This document shows, in pieces, positions 8,177 to 16,531 of a stretch of 47,579 nucleotides of DNA (position 1 is its first letter; every line of letters begins with the position of its first letter). The DNA lies in NCBI RefSeq assembly GCF_900155545.1, contig NZ_LT732526.1, positions 343,098 through 390,676 of the forward strand, in the 5' to 3' direction. The notes under the pieces were generated by a model. That model did no database searches and was not told the DNA's origin. It saw only the letters and a program-made list of their open reading frames with translations. This DNA comes from Clostridium sp. Marseille-P2415. GTDB taxonomy: Bacteria > Bacillota > Clostridia > Lachnospirales > Lachnospiraceae. Both the position numbers and the translations under genes were made by a program.

Positions 8177-8211
8177 TAAACAGATATATGAAAGTTCATA
8201 AAAACTGTTTA
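8177..8211. promoter_or_regulatory. Inverted repeat in the first LacI leader (possible operator)
   Basis: TAAACAG (8177-8183) and CTGTTTA (8205-8211) are perfect inverted 7-mers separated by 21 bases, directly downstream of the -10 box. It could be an autoregulatory site or an mRNA hairpin. It does not resemble the operator found before the next two units. Confidence 0.35.
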
Positions 8212-8219
8212 AAGAATGG

Positions 8220-9233
8220 ATGGAGAAAATGAAAGTAAGTGTACGGAAAATCAGTGAAGTGACGGGCTTTTCACCGGCAACCGTGTCCAATGCATTAAAC
8301 CGTAAAAAAGGAGTGAATAAAGAAACTGCGGAAAAGATTTTTGAAGCAGCCGAAAAACTTGGATATCATTCCGGGGAGAAGATTACCAAAATTAAATTTG
8401 TCATGTTCAGAAGGAATGGCCTGATCATTGATGACAGTGCTTTTCACCCTGCTGTGATCGAAGGGGTGGAGAAGCAGGCAAAGGAAATGGGGTATGAGAC
8501 GGTGTTCACTTATGTGGATATCAGCGATCCGGAAAGCTGCAGTCAGATCAAAGGCATTACGGAAGACACCAGTGCGGCGGTGGTACTTCTTGGGACTGAG
8601 ATGCTGGAAGAGGATTTTAAACTGTTCGCAGATGCAAAATGCCACATCATACTTCTCGACGGCTGGAGCGATATCTTCTTTTTCGATGCGGTTTTAATCA
8701 GCAATACCGATGCGGCCTGCCGGGCCATGGAATACCTTGTTGAAAAAGGACACAGGAGGATCGGATATATCGGCGGTGATTTCAGGATCCAGGCTTTTAA
8801 ATACAGGGAGATCGGATACAGGAGGGTTATGGAAAAATACCGTCTGCCTGTAGAGGACAAATATCAGGTTCTGGTGGGGACGAAGATCGAGACTGCTTAT
8901 GAGAAGATGAAAGAGTATCTGGAACATAACAACGAATTGCCGACAGCTTTTTTTTCGGACAATGATATTATAGCAATCGGTGCAATGCGGGCTCTTCAGG
9001 AAAAAGGCTACCGGATTCCGGAAGACGTTTCTGTTGTCGGGTTTGATGATTTAAATTTCGGTCTGGTTTCCAATCCGCCTCTGACCACAGTTCATGTATA
9101 CAAAAGGGAGATGGGGGAAATTGCGGTTCGGGAGCTGGCAGAGGCTATGCAGAATAAGAATAAAATGAAATGTAAAATACAGGTCTGTACGGAGTTTATC
9201 GAGCGCGGGAGCGTGAGGGATGTGGTTCAATAG
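8220..9233 (+). CDS. LacI family transcriptional regulator (complete)
   Basis: The protein has a normal LacI layout: an N-terminal helix-turn-helix (ISEVTGFSPATVSNALNRK), the hinge helix (EAAEKLGYH), then a periplasmic-binding-like effector domain from about residue 60. The effector part contains FFSDNDIIAIGAMRALQEKG and DVSVVGFDDLNFGL, the usual C-subdomain marks. It would bind a sugar and control the downstream sugar operon. Two in-frame ATGs (8220, 8229) are possible; GGAG at 8222-8225 is rather close to the second, so the start is uncertain by three codons. Its effector domain is collinear with that of the next gene, so the two are tandem paralogues. Confidence 0.9.
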   Translation: MEKMKVSVRKISEVTGFSPATVSNALNRKKGVNKETAEKIFEAAEKLGYHSGEKITKIKFVMFRRNGLIIDDSAFHPAVIEGVEKQAKEMGYETVFTYVDISDPESCSQIKGITEDTSAAVVLLGTEMLEEDFKLFADAKCHIILLDGWSDIFFFDAVLISNTDAACRAMEYLVEKGHRRIGYIGGDFRIQAFKYREIGYRRVMEKYRLPVEDKYQVLVGTKIETAYEKMKEYLEHNNELPTAFFSDNDIIAIGAMRALQEKGYRIPEDVSVVGFDDLNFGLVSNPPLTTVHVYKREMGEIAVRELAEAMQNKNKMKCKIQVCTEFIERGSVRDVVQ

Positions 9234-9250
9234 AAAATGAAAGATTTGTA

Positions 9251-9284
9251 AACCGGCTGTTTTGGGATGAACAGCCGGTTTTTT
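9251..9284 (+). terminator. Intrinsic terminator after the first LacI gene
   Basis: A perfect 11-bp stem (AACCGGCTGTT with AACAGCCGGTT, 8-nt loop) is followed by a run of six T. This separates the two LacI paralogues into different transcripts. Confidence 0.88.
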
Positions 9285-9344
9285 GTATGCACCGGGAAAT
9301 GTTTAGTAAAAAATTATATGCATTATTTATGCCTGGATAACAAT

Positions 9345-9370
9345 AAGGAGGACGAATGAGGGAGAAATAA
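9345..9370 (+). other. Orphan ribosome site with a four-codon ORF
   Basis: A perfect AAGGAGG (9345-9351) is placed four bases before ATG AGG GAG AAA TAA (9356-9370, MREK). It has no continuing reading frame. It may be a vestige of the start of a lost gene end, such as the missing DNA-binding part of the next LacI paralogue, but the reading after it shows no HTH remnant. Confidence 0.3.
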
Positions 9371-9431
9371 GTGGAATTAGGAAGAAAATAAACGATATAT
9401 AGATAATTTCGGGTGAAAATCAAAAAAAATA

Positions 9432-9459
9432 TTGAAATATTTATATAAACGTTTATAAT
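9432..9459 (+). promoter_or_regulatory. Promoter with palindromic operator, second LacI paralogue
   Basis: TTGAAA (9432-9437) and TATAAT (9454-9459) are spaced by 16 bases. A perfect 14-bp palindrome, TATAAACGTTTATA (9444-9457), with the central CG typical of LacI-family operators, covers the spacer and most of the -10. The same TTTATA-N6-TTTATAAT arrangement recurs before the isomerase gene at 10599-10618. Confidence 0.75.
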
Positions 9460-9505
9460 GAAATCAGGAATAAAACATGGAATGCTTTTGGGAAGGGAGA
9501 GGGCG

Positions 9506-10453
9506 ATGAAAATAAGTTCAAACGAGGGACGGGCTGCTAAGATCCGGTTTGTTACCTTCCGGAAAAATGGGCTGATCATTGATGAGAATCCTTTCTTTGC
9601 GGAACTGATCCAGGGGGTGGAAATGCAGGCCAGGGAATATGGGTATGAGACCACCTTTATCTATCTGAATTATGAATCTCAGGAGTTTTATGGCCAGCTT
9701 GCCGGTGTACTGGAGGATGTGTCATCTTTTCTGGTTCTTCTGGGGACGGAGATGATGGAAGAAGATTTTTTGTTATTTCAGGGTTTTAAAGGGGATATGG
9801 TTTTGGTGGACTGCTGGAGCGATACGGTCACTTTTGACGCGGTATTGATAAATAATACGGATTCTGCATATCATGCGGTCCGTTATCTGATCGACAGGGG
9901 CCATAAGGTCATCGGCTATCTGAGAGGCTGTTACAGGATCAAGGCATTTGAATACAGGGAATATGGCTATTGCAGGGCGCTTAAGGAAGCGGGGTTAAAG
10001 GAACATCCGGAATATGAGATTACCCTCGGGACTCAGCTAAAGACAGCTTATGAGGGGATGATGGAATATCTGGAAAGCCATGAAAAAGAGCTTCCGGATG
10101 GGTTTTTTGCGGACAATGATCTGATTGCCATGGGAGCGATCCGGGCATTGCAGGAAAAGGGATATAAGATACCGGAAGATGTGTCCGTTGTTGGGTTTGA
10201 CGATGTGAAATTTGGAGTGGTATCAAATCCGGGGCTGACTACGGTGCATGTGTTCAAGGAAGAAATGGCCAGAATGGCAGTCCGCAGAGTATTGGATAAG
10301 GCTAGGCATCCGGCCGGCGGGATCATGACAAAGATACAGGTAGAAACCAGGTTTGAGGAAAGAGAAAGCGTAGCAGATAAAAACAGGATAAGCCATGACC
10401 TTTTACAAACAGAGCTATATAAACATTCATATGAAAAAAATAATAATGGTTGA
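9506..10453 (+). CDS. LacI-type sugar-sensing protein lacking the DNA-binding domain
   Basis: About 316 residues, starting directly at the effector domain (KIRFVTFRKNGLIIDENPFF). Nothing resembling a LacI helix-turn-helix or hinge precedes it. The rest aligns by eye with the complete paralogue just upstream (LVLLGTEMMEEDF, VSVVGFDDVKFGVVSNP). I chose ATG 9506 because AGGGAGAGGG sits just before it; the in-frame ATGs at 9458 and 9482 would add only a few unrelated residues and no HTH. No signal peptide is present, so it is not an exported binding protein. It may form mixed dimers with the full repressor or act as a ligand buffer, which is inference. Confidence 0.85.
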   Translation: MKISSNEGRAAKIRFVTFRKNGLIIDENPFFAELIQGVEMQAREYGYETTFIYLNYESQEFYGQLAGVLEDVSSFLVLLGTEMMEEDFLLFQGFKGDMVLVDCWSDTVTFDAVLINNTDSAYHAVRYLIDRGHKVIGYLRGCYRIKAFEYREYGYCRALKEAGLKEHPEYEITLGTQLKTAYEGMMEYLESHEKELPDGFFADNDLIAMGAIRALQEKGYKIPEDVSVVGFDDVKFGVVSNPGLTTVHVFKEEMARMAVRRVLDKARHPAGGIMTKIQVETRFEERESVADKNRISHDLLQTELYKHSYEKNNNG

Positions 10454-10589
10454 AAGACTGGGACTGGAAATTAACAGAAACGATGTAAAATATCCAGCGG
10501 GATCAGAAAGAAATATATACATAATGCACAAAAAAATAGCTTTATAAATGGAAATAATCAACAAAGTGTTATTTTGTTTTGAAAAACTA

Positions 10590-10618
10590 TTGAAAATGTT
10601 TATACAAATATTTATAAT
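10590..10618 (+). promoter_or_regulatory. Promoter with repeated operator motif, sugar operon
   Basis: TTGAAA (10590-10595) and TATAAT (10613-10618) are spaced by 17. TTTATA boxes at 10599 and 10611 have the same 12-base period as the boxes at 9440 and 9452 before the HTH-less LacI gene, so both promoters probably answer to the same regulator. The central CG palindrome is not kept here. Confidence 0.72.
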
Positions 10619-10671
10619 AAAAACAGAACAAATGAAGTAAATGTTTAGATGACTAAAAGGAGGAATCACCA

Positions 10672-12072
10672 ATGGCAGCAATCAAATTAGGATTTGCACC
10701 GACAAGAAGAAGCATATTCAGCGCTCCCGATGCCATTAAGTACAGGGGACTGACGGCCAGACGGCTTAAAGAGCTGGGCATTGACTTTGTGGATATAACC
10801 GATATCAACGAGGAAGGACTTCTGTATGACGATAAGGATGTTGAAAAAATCGCGGCTAAATTTAAGGCAGAGGGTGTGGATGGACTCATGCTTCCTCACT
10901 GCAATTTCGGTACGGAATATGTGTGTGCAAGGCTTGCCAAGGAGTTGGGGATTCCGGTCCTGTTATGGGGACCGTTAGATGAGCGGCCGGAACCGGATGG
11001 GGTGAGGCTGAGGGATACACAGTGCGGCCTCTTTGCTACCGGGAAGGTTTTAAGAAGATTTAAAGTTCCATTTACATATCTGACCAACTGCAGGCTGAGT
11101 GACCCTGTATTTGAGCGGGGCGTAAGGGATTTCATGGCAGTATGCAATGTGGTAAAAACCTTCCGGAAGACCCGCATTCTCCAGATCGCCCCCAGACCGT
11201 TTGATTTCTGGACTACCATGTGCAATGAAGGCGAACTGCTGGAGCGGTTCAATATCCAGCTGTCTCCCATTCCCATGACAGAACTGACAGAAGAAGTTAA
11301 GGCTGTGAAGGCAGAGGGCGGGAAACTGAAGGAAATGGTTTCCTATATCTGCGAAAATATGGAGGTCCTTATAAAGGATAATGAAGTAGAGAATGTTGCA
11401 GCTCTTGCAGTGGCGGTCAAGAACCTGGTAAACAAATATGGATGCAATGCGGCGGCCATTCAGTGCTGGAATGCGCTGCAGACCGAGCTGGGCGTCATGC
11501 CGTGCGCAGCCAATGCGATCTTGAATGATGAGGGGATCCCGGTTGTCTGTGAAACGGATATCCACGGAGCCGTTACGGCGCTGCTGGTAGAAGCCGCAGG
11601 CATGGATGAGACAAGAAGCTTCTTTGCGGACTGGACCATCCGCCACCCTGACATTCCAAACGGCGAATTATTACAGCATTGCGGGCCGTGGCCCATCTCA
11701 GTTGCCAGAGAAAAAGCAAAGCTTACTTATCCGCTGGCATTTGACCATCCGGGCAGCCTCACTGCAGAAGCAAAACACGGCGAGGTGACCCTGTGCAGGT
11801 TTGACGGGGACAACGGGGAATATTCGCTTTTGCTTGGAAAGGCAAAGGGCGTGGACGGCCCGGCCTGTATGGGCACTTATCTTTGGGTCGAGGTCGAGAA
11901 CATCAAGCGCCTGGAGGCAAAGATCGTGGAGGGCCCATATATCCATCATTGCGTAGGAATCCACAAAGATGTGGTTCCGGTGCTCTATGAGGCATGCAAA
12001 TACATTGGTGTAAAACCTGATTTTTATGATCCGATCGAAGAGGAGGTAAAAGCATATCTGCGCGGGGAGTGA
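10672..12072 (+). CDS. L-fucose/L-arabinose isomerase family sugar isomerase
   Basis: The 466-residue protein matches the FucI/AraA superfamily. An N-terminal Rossmann-like domain holds GVDGLMLPHCNFGTE. A central domain carries the metal ligands in VVCETDIHGAVTAL, where Glu and Asp are spaced as in FucI. A late GPYIHHCVGIH supplies His candidates. It should interconvert an aldose and a ketose in the cytoplasm using a divalent metal. As the first gene of an operon with a split transketolase and an FGGY kinase, its best candidate substrate is a pentose such as D-apiose (giving D-apulose). The sequence alone does not prove the substrate. AGGAGG precedes the ATG. Confidence 0.82.
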   Translation: MAAIKLGFAPTRRSIFSAPDAIKYRGLTARRLKELGIDFVDITDINEEGLLYDDKDVEKIAAKFKAEGVDGLMLPHCNFGTEYVCARLAKELGIPVLLWGPLDERPEPDGVRLRDTQCGLFATGKVLRRFKVPFTYLTNCRLSDPVFERGVRDFMAVCNVVKTFRKTRILQIAPRPFDFWTTMCNEGELLERFNIQLSPIPMTELTEEVKAVKAEGGKLKEMVSYICENMEVLIKDNEVENVAALAVAVKNLVNKYGCNAAAIQCWNALQTELGVMPCAANAILNDEGIPVVCETDIHGAVTALLVEAAGMDETRSFFADWTIRHPDIPNGELLQHCGPWPISVAREKAKLTYPLAFDHPGSLTAEAKHGEVTLCRFDGDNGEYSLLLGKAKGVDGPACMGTYLWVEVENIKRLEAKIVEGPYIHHCVGIHKDVVPVLYEACKYIGVKPDFYDPIEEEVKAYLRGE

Positions 12073-12126
12073 TGCTTAAGGCTGTTGTAAACAGGGGATT
12101 AAAAAAGGTGAAAGGAAGATAATGTG

Positions 12127-12951
12127 ATGAATTTAAAAGTACTGGCTTATGAACTCAGGCAGGATACCATTGACGTCATCCGTGCAGGAAAGACCGGGCA
12201 TATAGGCGGAGATATGAGCGTGATGGAGATACTGGTGGAGCTGTATTTTAAACAGATGAATATCAGCCCGGAAAATATGGATGAGAAAGACCGGGACTTA
12301 TTTGTACTCAGTAAGGGGCATTCCGTAGAAGCCTATTATTCCGTTCTTGCGGCAAAAGGATTTTTTCCAAAAGAGCAGCTCTTAAAAGAATACAGCCGGT
12401 TTGGTTCCCGCTTTATCGGACATCCGAATAACAAGCTTCCGGGAGTGGAGATGAATTCCGGTTCTTTAGGACACGGGCTTCCGGTCTGCGTGGGTATGGC
12501 GAAGGCAGGCAAGATGGATAACAGAAGCTACCGGGTATATACCGTTATGGGAGACGGGGAGCTGGCAGAGGGCTCTGTATGGGAAGGCGCCATGGCGGCC
12601 AGCCATTACAGGCTGGATAACTTATGTGCGGTGGTAGACAGAAACCGCCTTCAGATTTCAGGAAATACAGAGGACGTAATGGCTCACGACGATCTGCATG
12701 AGCGGTTTAAAAGCTTTGGCTGGCATGTGATCGATGTAAAAGACGGAAATCACATAGATGAACTGGATGTGGCATTTGAGGAGGCGAAAGCAGTGAAAGG
12801 AAAGCCGACCGTACTCATTGCCAATACCATAAAGGGCAAGGGGTCTCCAGTCATGGAGAACAAGGCGGGCTGGCATCACAAGGTACCGACGGATGAAGAA
12901 TATGCACAGATCATGGCGGATTTAAAAGCGGCAAAGGAGGCATTGGGGTAA
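12127..12951 (+). CDS. Transketolase, N-terminal (TPP-binding) subunit
   Basis: About 274 residues equal the first third of a full transketolase. SKGHSVEAYYSVLAAKG and HGLPVCVGMAKA precede the thiamine-diphosphate motif GDGELAEGSVWEGAM, followed by DRNRLQ. This half binds TPP-Mg and must pair with the next gene product. A GTG at 12124 is the alternative start; GGAAG lies 7-10 bases upstream of either. In the proposed apiose route the pair moves a two-carbon unit between apulose-4-phosphate and glyceraldehyde-3-phosphate. An ordinary pentose-phosphate role is also possible. Confidence 0.9.
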   Translation: MNLKVLAYELRQDTIDVIRAGKTGHIGGDMSVMEILVELYFKQMNISPENMDEKDRDLFVLSKGHSVEAYYSVLAAKGFFPKEQLLKEYSRFGSRFIGHPNNKLPGVEMNSGSLGHGLPVCVGMAKAGKMDNRSYRVYTVMGDGELAEGSVWEGAMAASHYRLDNLCAVVDRNRLQISGNTEDVMAHDDLHERFKSFGWHVIDVKDGNHIDELDVAFEEAKAVKGKPTVLIANTIKGKGSPVMENKAGWHHKVPTDEEYAQIMADLKAAKEALG

Positions 12952-13883
12952 TGGAAAAGATTGCAAATAAGCAGATCATTTGCGAAACGCTGATGGTGGC
13001 TGCTAAAACGGATAAAAATGTTGTGGTAATGTGCAGTGATTCCAGGGGAAGCGCTTCCCTGACGGCCTTTGCAGACACCTATCCGGAACAATTCGTGGAA
13101 ACGGGAATCGCGGAACAGAATCTGGTGAGCATTGCCGCAGGTCTGGCAAAATGCGGAAAGAAAGTATATGCCGCATCTCCGGCCTGTTTCTTATCAGCAA
13201 GAAGCTACGAGCAGTGCAAGATTGACGTGGCATATTCCAATACCAACGTAAAGCTCATTGGAATCAGCGGCGGTATCAGCTATGGGGCTCTGGGAATGAG
13301 CCACCACTCTTTGCAGGATATAGCGGCCATGAGCGCCATTCCCAATATGAGGGTATACCTTCCCAGTGACCATCTCCAGACAGAAAAGCTTATAAAAGCA
13401 CTTTTAGAGGACGAAAAGCCGGCGTATGTGCGGGTAGGACGAAATGCTGTTGAACCGGTATACGAGGAAGGAAATGTGCCGTTTGAAATGGATCAGGCAA
13501 CCGTTGTCCAGGAAGGAAATGATGTGGCCGTCATTGCCTGCGGGGAAATGACAGGGCCTGCAAAGGCTGCGGCCCGGCTTCTGAAGGAAGATGGAATAAG
13601 CGCCTGCGTGATCGACATGTATTGTGTAAAACCTCTGGATGAGGCGGCAATTATCACAGCAGCAGAAAAAGTAAGGGCAGTGGTAACGGTTGAGGAGCAT
13701 TCTCCATTTGGCGGTCTGGGTTCCATGGTGGCGCAGGTAGTTGGGGCAAACTGTCCGAGGAAAGTGGTTTCCATGTCGCTTCCGGATGAACCTGTGATTA
13801 CCGGAACCTCCGGGGAAGTGTTTGATTATTACGGACTGAATGCGGAAGGAATCGCACAAAAAGTAAAAGAGGTTTTAAAGTAG
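12951..13883 (+). CDS. Transketolase, C-terminal subunit
   Basis: The 310-residue product holds the pyrimidine-binding and C-terminal domains of transketolase. ETGIAEQNLVSIAAGLA carries the catalytic Glu for TPP. It continues with SYGALGMSHHSLQDIA and the end domain VVTVEEHSPFGGLGSMVAQV. Start and stop of the two subunits overlap by one base (TAATG), so they are co-translated and probably form a heterotetramer. Split transketolases are common in Clostridia; what is specific here is the position between a sugar isomerase and a sugar kinase. Confidence 0.9.
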   Translation: MEKIANKQIICETLMVAAKTDKNVVVMCSDSRGSASLTAFADTYPEQFVETGIAEQNLVSIAAGLAKCGKKVYAASPACFLSARSYEQCKIDVAYSNTNVKLIGISGGISYGALGMSHHSLQDIAAMSAIPNMRVYLPSDHLQTEKLIKALLEDEKPAYVRVGRNAVEPVYEEGNVPFEMDQATVVQEGNDVAVIACGEMTGPAKAAARLLKEDGISACVIDMYCVKPLDEAAIITAAEKVRAVVTVEEHSPFGGLGSMVAQVVGANCPRKVVSMSLPDEPVITGTSGEVFDYYGLNAEGIAQKVKEVLK

Positions 13884-13925
13884 CAGGATAAATAAAACAG
13901 AAAAATGATAATGGGGGAATCGAGA

Positions 13926-15407
13926 ATGCCGGAGAGATATATCATCAGCATTGACCAAAGCACTCAGGGCACCAAGGCACTTCTGTTCGATGGCGGAGGG
14001 GCACTGTTAAAACGGACGGATCTGGCTCACCGCCAGATCATTGATGACAGGGGCTGGGTGTCCCATGATCCCGTGGAAATTTACCGGAATACGGTCCTGG
14101 CTGTGAAAGCTCTAATAGAAGAGTCGGGAATTGATAAAGAAAAGGTGGCTGGGATCGGAATCAGCAACCAGAGGGAGACTTCCCTTGCGTGGGACCGGTT
14201 AACAGGAGAACCGGCGGCGGATGCCATTGTGTGGCAGTGTTCCAGGGCGGCCGGAATCTGCGAACGGATTGAACGGCAGGGCTTTGGGGAAATGATACGC
14301 CAAAGAACAGGATTAAAGCTTTCTCCCTATTTCCCGGCTTCTAAAATAGCCTGGCTTCTGGAAGAAGTGGAAGGCGTTAAGGAAAAGGCAGAGCGTCATG
14401 AGCTCTGTTACGGGACTATGGATGCCTGGCTGGTATATAAGCTGACAAATGGACGTTCTTATAAGACGGATTTTTCCAATGCCTCCAGAACACAGCTTTT
14501 CAATATTTTTAAACTCAAATGGGATGAAGAAATCTGCGGCATATTCGGGATTGATCCCCTTGATCTTCCGGAGGTCTGCGATTCAGACAGTTATTTTGGA
14601 GAAACGGATTTTGAAGGATTGTTTTCCGGACCGGTTCCGATCCATGCTGTGCTGGGGGATTCCCACGGCGCCCTGTTCGGTCAGGGCTGCTTAAAAAAGG
14701 GGATGATGAAATCCACTTACGGAACCGGCTCCTCGATTATGATGAATATCGGAGAGACGCCGGTCTTAAGTAAGCATGGAGTGGTGACTTCCCTTGCGTG
14801 GATGATGAATGGAACGGTAAGCTACGTACTGGAAGGGAACATCAATTACACGGGTGCGGTCATTACCTGGCTGAAGGATGAGGTGCATATGATCTCATCA
14901 CCCGGGGAAACCGAAGCCCTTTGCCGGGAAGCGGACCAGACTGACAGCTTATATTTCGTGCCTGCGTTCACCGGTTTGGGTGCGCCCTATTGGGACAGCC
15001 GCGCAAAAGGCTCTCTGACAGGGATTACAAGGACAACAGGAAGGGCTGAGATCGTCAGGGCAGGCGTGGAATGCATTGCATACCAGATTGCGGATATTGT
15101 AAATGCAATGGGGAGAGATACAGGGTTACAGGCAGAGGAAATCCGGGTGGACGGAGGACCTGCAAAAAACAGATATTTAATGCAATTCCAGAGCGATATC
15201 TTAAATGCCAGGGTCATGGTACCTGAAGCAGAGGAATTGTCTGGGATCGGGGTTGCTTATGCGGCAGGGCTTGCGCTTCATATTTATGAAGAAGACATTT
15301 TTAACAGGCTGGACAGAAGGGTGTATGAACCCGGGTTTACAGAGTGCCGCAGGAAGCAGAAATATGATGGATGGAAAGAGGCAGTGAATTCTGTCTTATC
15401 CAGATAA
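13926..15407 (+). CDS. FGGY family carbohydrate kinase
   Basis: About 493 residues with both FGGY domains. The N-terminal ATP/sugar loop is SIDQSTQGTKALLFD. NQRETSLAWDRLTGEP and the catalytic-Asp segment GDSHGALFGQG lie in the middle. The C-terminal FGGY signature region includes VDGGPAKNRYLMQFQSDIL. The start looks glycerol-kinase-like, but the operon (isomerase, transketolase, pentose ABC transporter) points to a ketopentose such as D-apulose or a xylulose-type sugar. I chose ATG 13926 (GGGGGA eight bases upstream) over 13905. It lies 42 bases after the transketolase. Confidence 0.87.
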   Translation: MPERYIISIDQSTQGTKALLFDGGGALLKRTDLAHRQIIDDRGWVSHDPVEIYRNTVLAVKALIEESGIDKEKVAGIGISNQRETSLAWDRLTGEPAADAIVWQCSRAAGICERIERQGFGEMIRQRTGLKLSPYFPASKIAWLLEEVEGVKEKAERHELCYGTMDAWLVYKLTNGRSYKTDFSNASRTQLFNIFKLKWDEEICGIFGIDPLDLPEVCDSDSYFGETDFEGLFSGPVPIHAVLGDSHGALFGQGCLKKGMMKSTYGTGSSIMMNIGETPVLSKHGVVTSLAWMMNGTVSYVLEGNINYTGAVITWLKDEVHMISSPGETEALCREADQTDSLYFVPAFTGLGAPYWDSRAKGSLTGITRTTGRAEIVRAGVECIAYQIADIVNAMGRDTGLQAEEIRVDGGPAKNRYLMQFQSDILNARVMVPEAEELSGIGVAYAAGLALHIYEEDIFNRLDRRVYEPGFTECRRKQKYDGWKEAVNSVLSR

Positions 15408-15439
15408 ATGAAATATTTCAATTAGAGGAGGAAGTTAGG

Positions 15440-16501
15440 ATGAAGGTATTTAAAAAATTTTTATCAGTATTGGCGGTAACAGCAATGACCGGTGCAATGA
15501 TTGCGGGGTGCAGCACAAAACCGGCGGCGGAAACAACTGCGAAAGAGGAAACAGCAAAAGAGACAACAAAAGAGGCAGCAGCAAAAGAGGAAACGGCAAA
15601 GGAAGAAGGCAATTCGGAAACTGCGTTAAAGGGCGGCGGCTCCAATATCATGTATATCATTACCCCTTCCGTTTCCAATCCGGCATTCAAGGCGGAGGCA
15701 GATACGGCGGCAGCAAAGGCTAAGGAACTGGGCTATGAAATAAAGACAGCCTCCCACGATGATGATCCCACCAAACAGGCAGAGCTGTTCGACAGTGCGA
15801 TCGCAGATAAGGCAGCAGCCATCATCTGTGATAATGCAGGTGCGGATGCCACCATTGAAGCGGTCAAGAAGGCACGGGAGGCAGGAATCCCCACGTTTTT
15901 GATTGACCGTGAGATCAACGAAGAAGGAGCTGCCATCGCGCAGATCGTGGCCAACAATTACCAGGGAGCAAAAGCCATTGCTGAGAAATGGGTGGAAGCC
16001 ATGGGAGAAAAGGGAAATTATGCCGAGCTTCTGGGAAAGGAATCCGATACCAACGCAGGCGTACGCTCCAGCGCATTCCATGAAGTGATCGACCAGTATC
16101 CGGACCTTGTTATGGTGGCACAGCAGACAGCAAACTGGGAAAAGACAGAGGCATTTGAGAAGGTGGAATCCATTCTGCAGGCAAACCCGGATTTAAACGG
16201 TATCATCTGCGGAAACGACACCATGCTGGAAGGGGCGGTAGCAGCCTGTGAGGCTCATGGTTTAAACATACCGGTCATCGGCGTGGACGGATCGGATGAA
16301 GTGGCGGCTCTCATTGCTTCCGGAAAAGCCACAGGTACGGCACTGCAGCAGTTTGCCAAAATCGCTGAGACCGCGGTAGTCCAGGCAGACAAGTATTTAA
16401 AAGAAGGGACCACAGGAGAAGATGAAAAACAGCTGATCGATTGTGTCGCAATTACAAAGGACAATGTTGATAAGCTGAAAGGATTTATTTATTCGGAATA
16501 A
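15440..16501 (+). CDS. Sugar ABC transporter substrate-binding lipoprotein (RbsB type)
   Basis: The 353-residue protein has a lipoprotein signal with the lipobox MIAGC (Cys24). A low-complexity Ala/Thr/Glu/Lys linker follows (about 27-65). The periplasmic-binding fold starts at NIMYIITPSVSNPAF and shows TFLIDREINEEG, GICGNDTMLEGA (NGIICGNDTM region) and VIGVDGSDEVAALI. It captures a monosaccharide at the outer membrane face of the cell and delivers it to the permease. The long charged linker is typical of Clostridial lipoproteins. GGAGG lies eleven bases before the ATG at 15440; the track-like earlier starts overlap the kinase end and have no signal peptide. Confidence 0.9.
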   Translation: MKVFKKFLSVLAVTAMTGAMIAGCSTKPAAETTAKEETAKETTKEAAAKEETAKEEGNSETALKGGGSNIMYIITPSVSNPAFKAEADTAAAKAKELGYEIKTASHDDDPTKQAELFDSAIADKAAAIICDNAGADATIEAVKKAREAGIPTFLIDREINEEGAAIAQIVANNYQGAKAIAEKWVEAMGEKGNYAELLGKESDTNAGVRSSAFHEVIDQYPDLVMVAQQTANWEKTEAFEKVESILQANPDLNGIICGNDTMLEGAVAACEAHGLNIPVIGVDGSDEVAALIASGKATGTALQQFAKIAETAVVQADKYLKEGTTGEDEKQLIDCVAITKDNVDKLKGFIYSE

Positions 16502-16531
16502 CGCGCTTATGGAAGAGTGAAGGAGGCCCTT

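Noticed and set aside
9444-9457. CcpA catabolite-response element
   Set aside because: TATAAACGTTTATA shares the central CG and symmetry but lacks the TG...CA outer bases of the cre consensus; a site for the adjacent LacI protein is simpler.
9196-9654. Minus-strand ORF opposite the LacI intergenic region
   Set aside because: It overlaps the coding ends of both paralogues and has no recognisable domain or ribosome site.
10672-15407. Sulfoquinovose (sulfo-transketolase) pathway as the role of the split transketolase
   Set aside because: That route uses a sulfosugar isomerase and a LacAB-type isomerase but no FGGY kinase, and needs sulfosugar exporters or dehydrogenases. Here the kinase is present and the RpiB gene lies in a distant, separately regulated operon.
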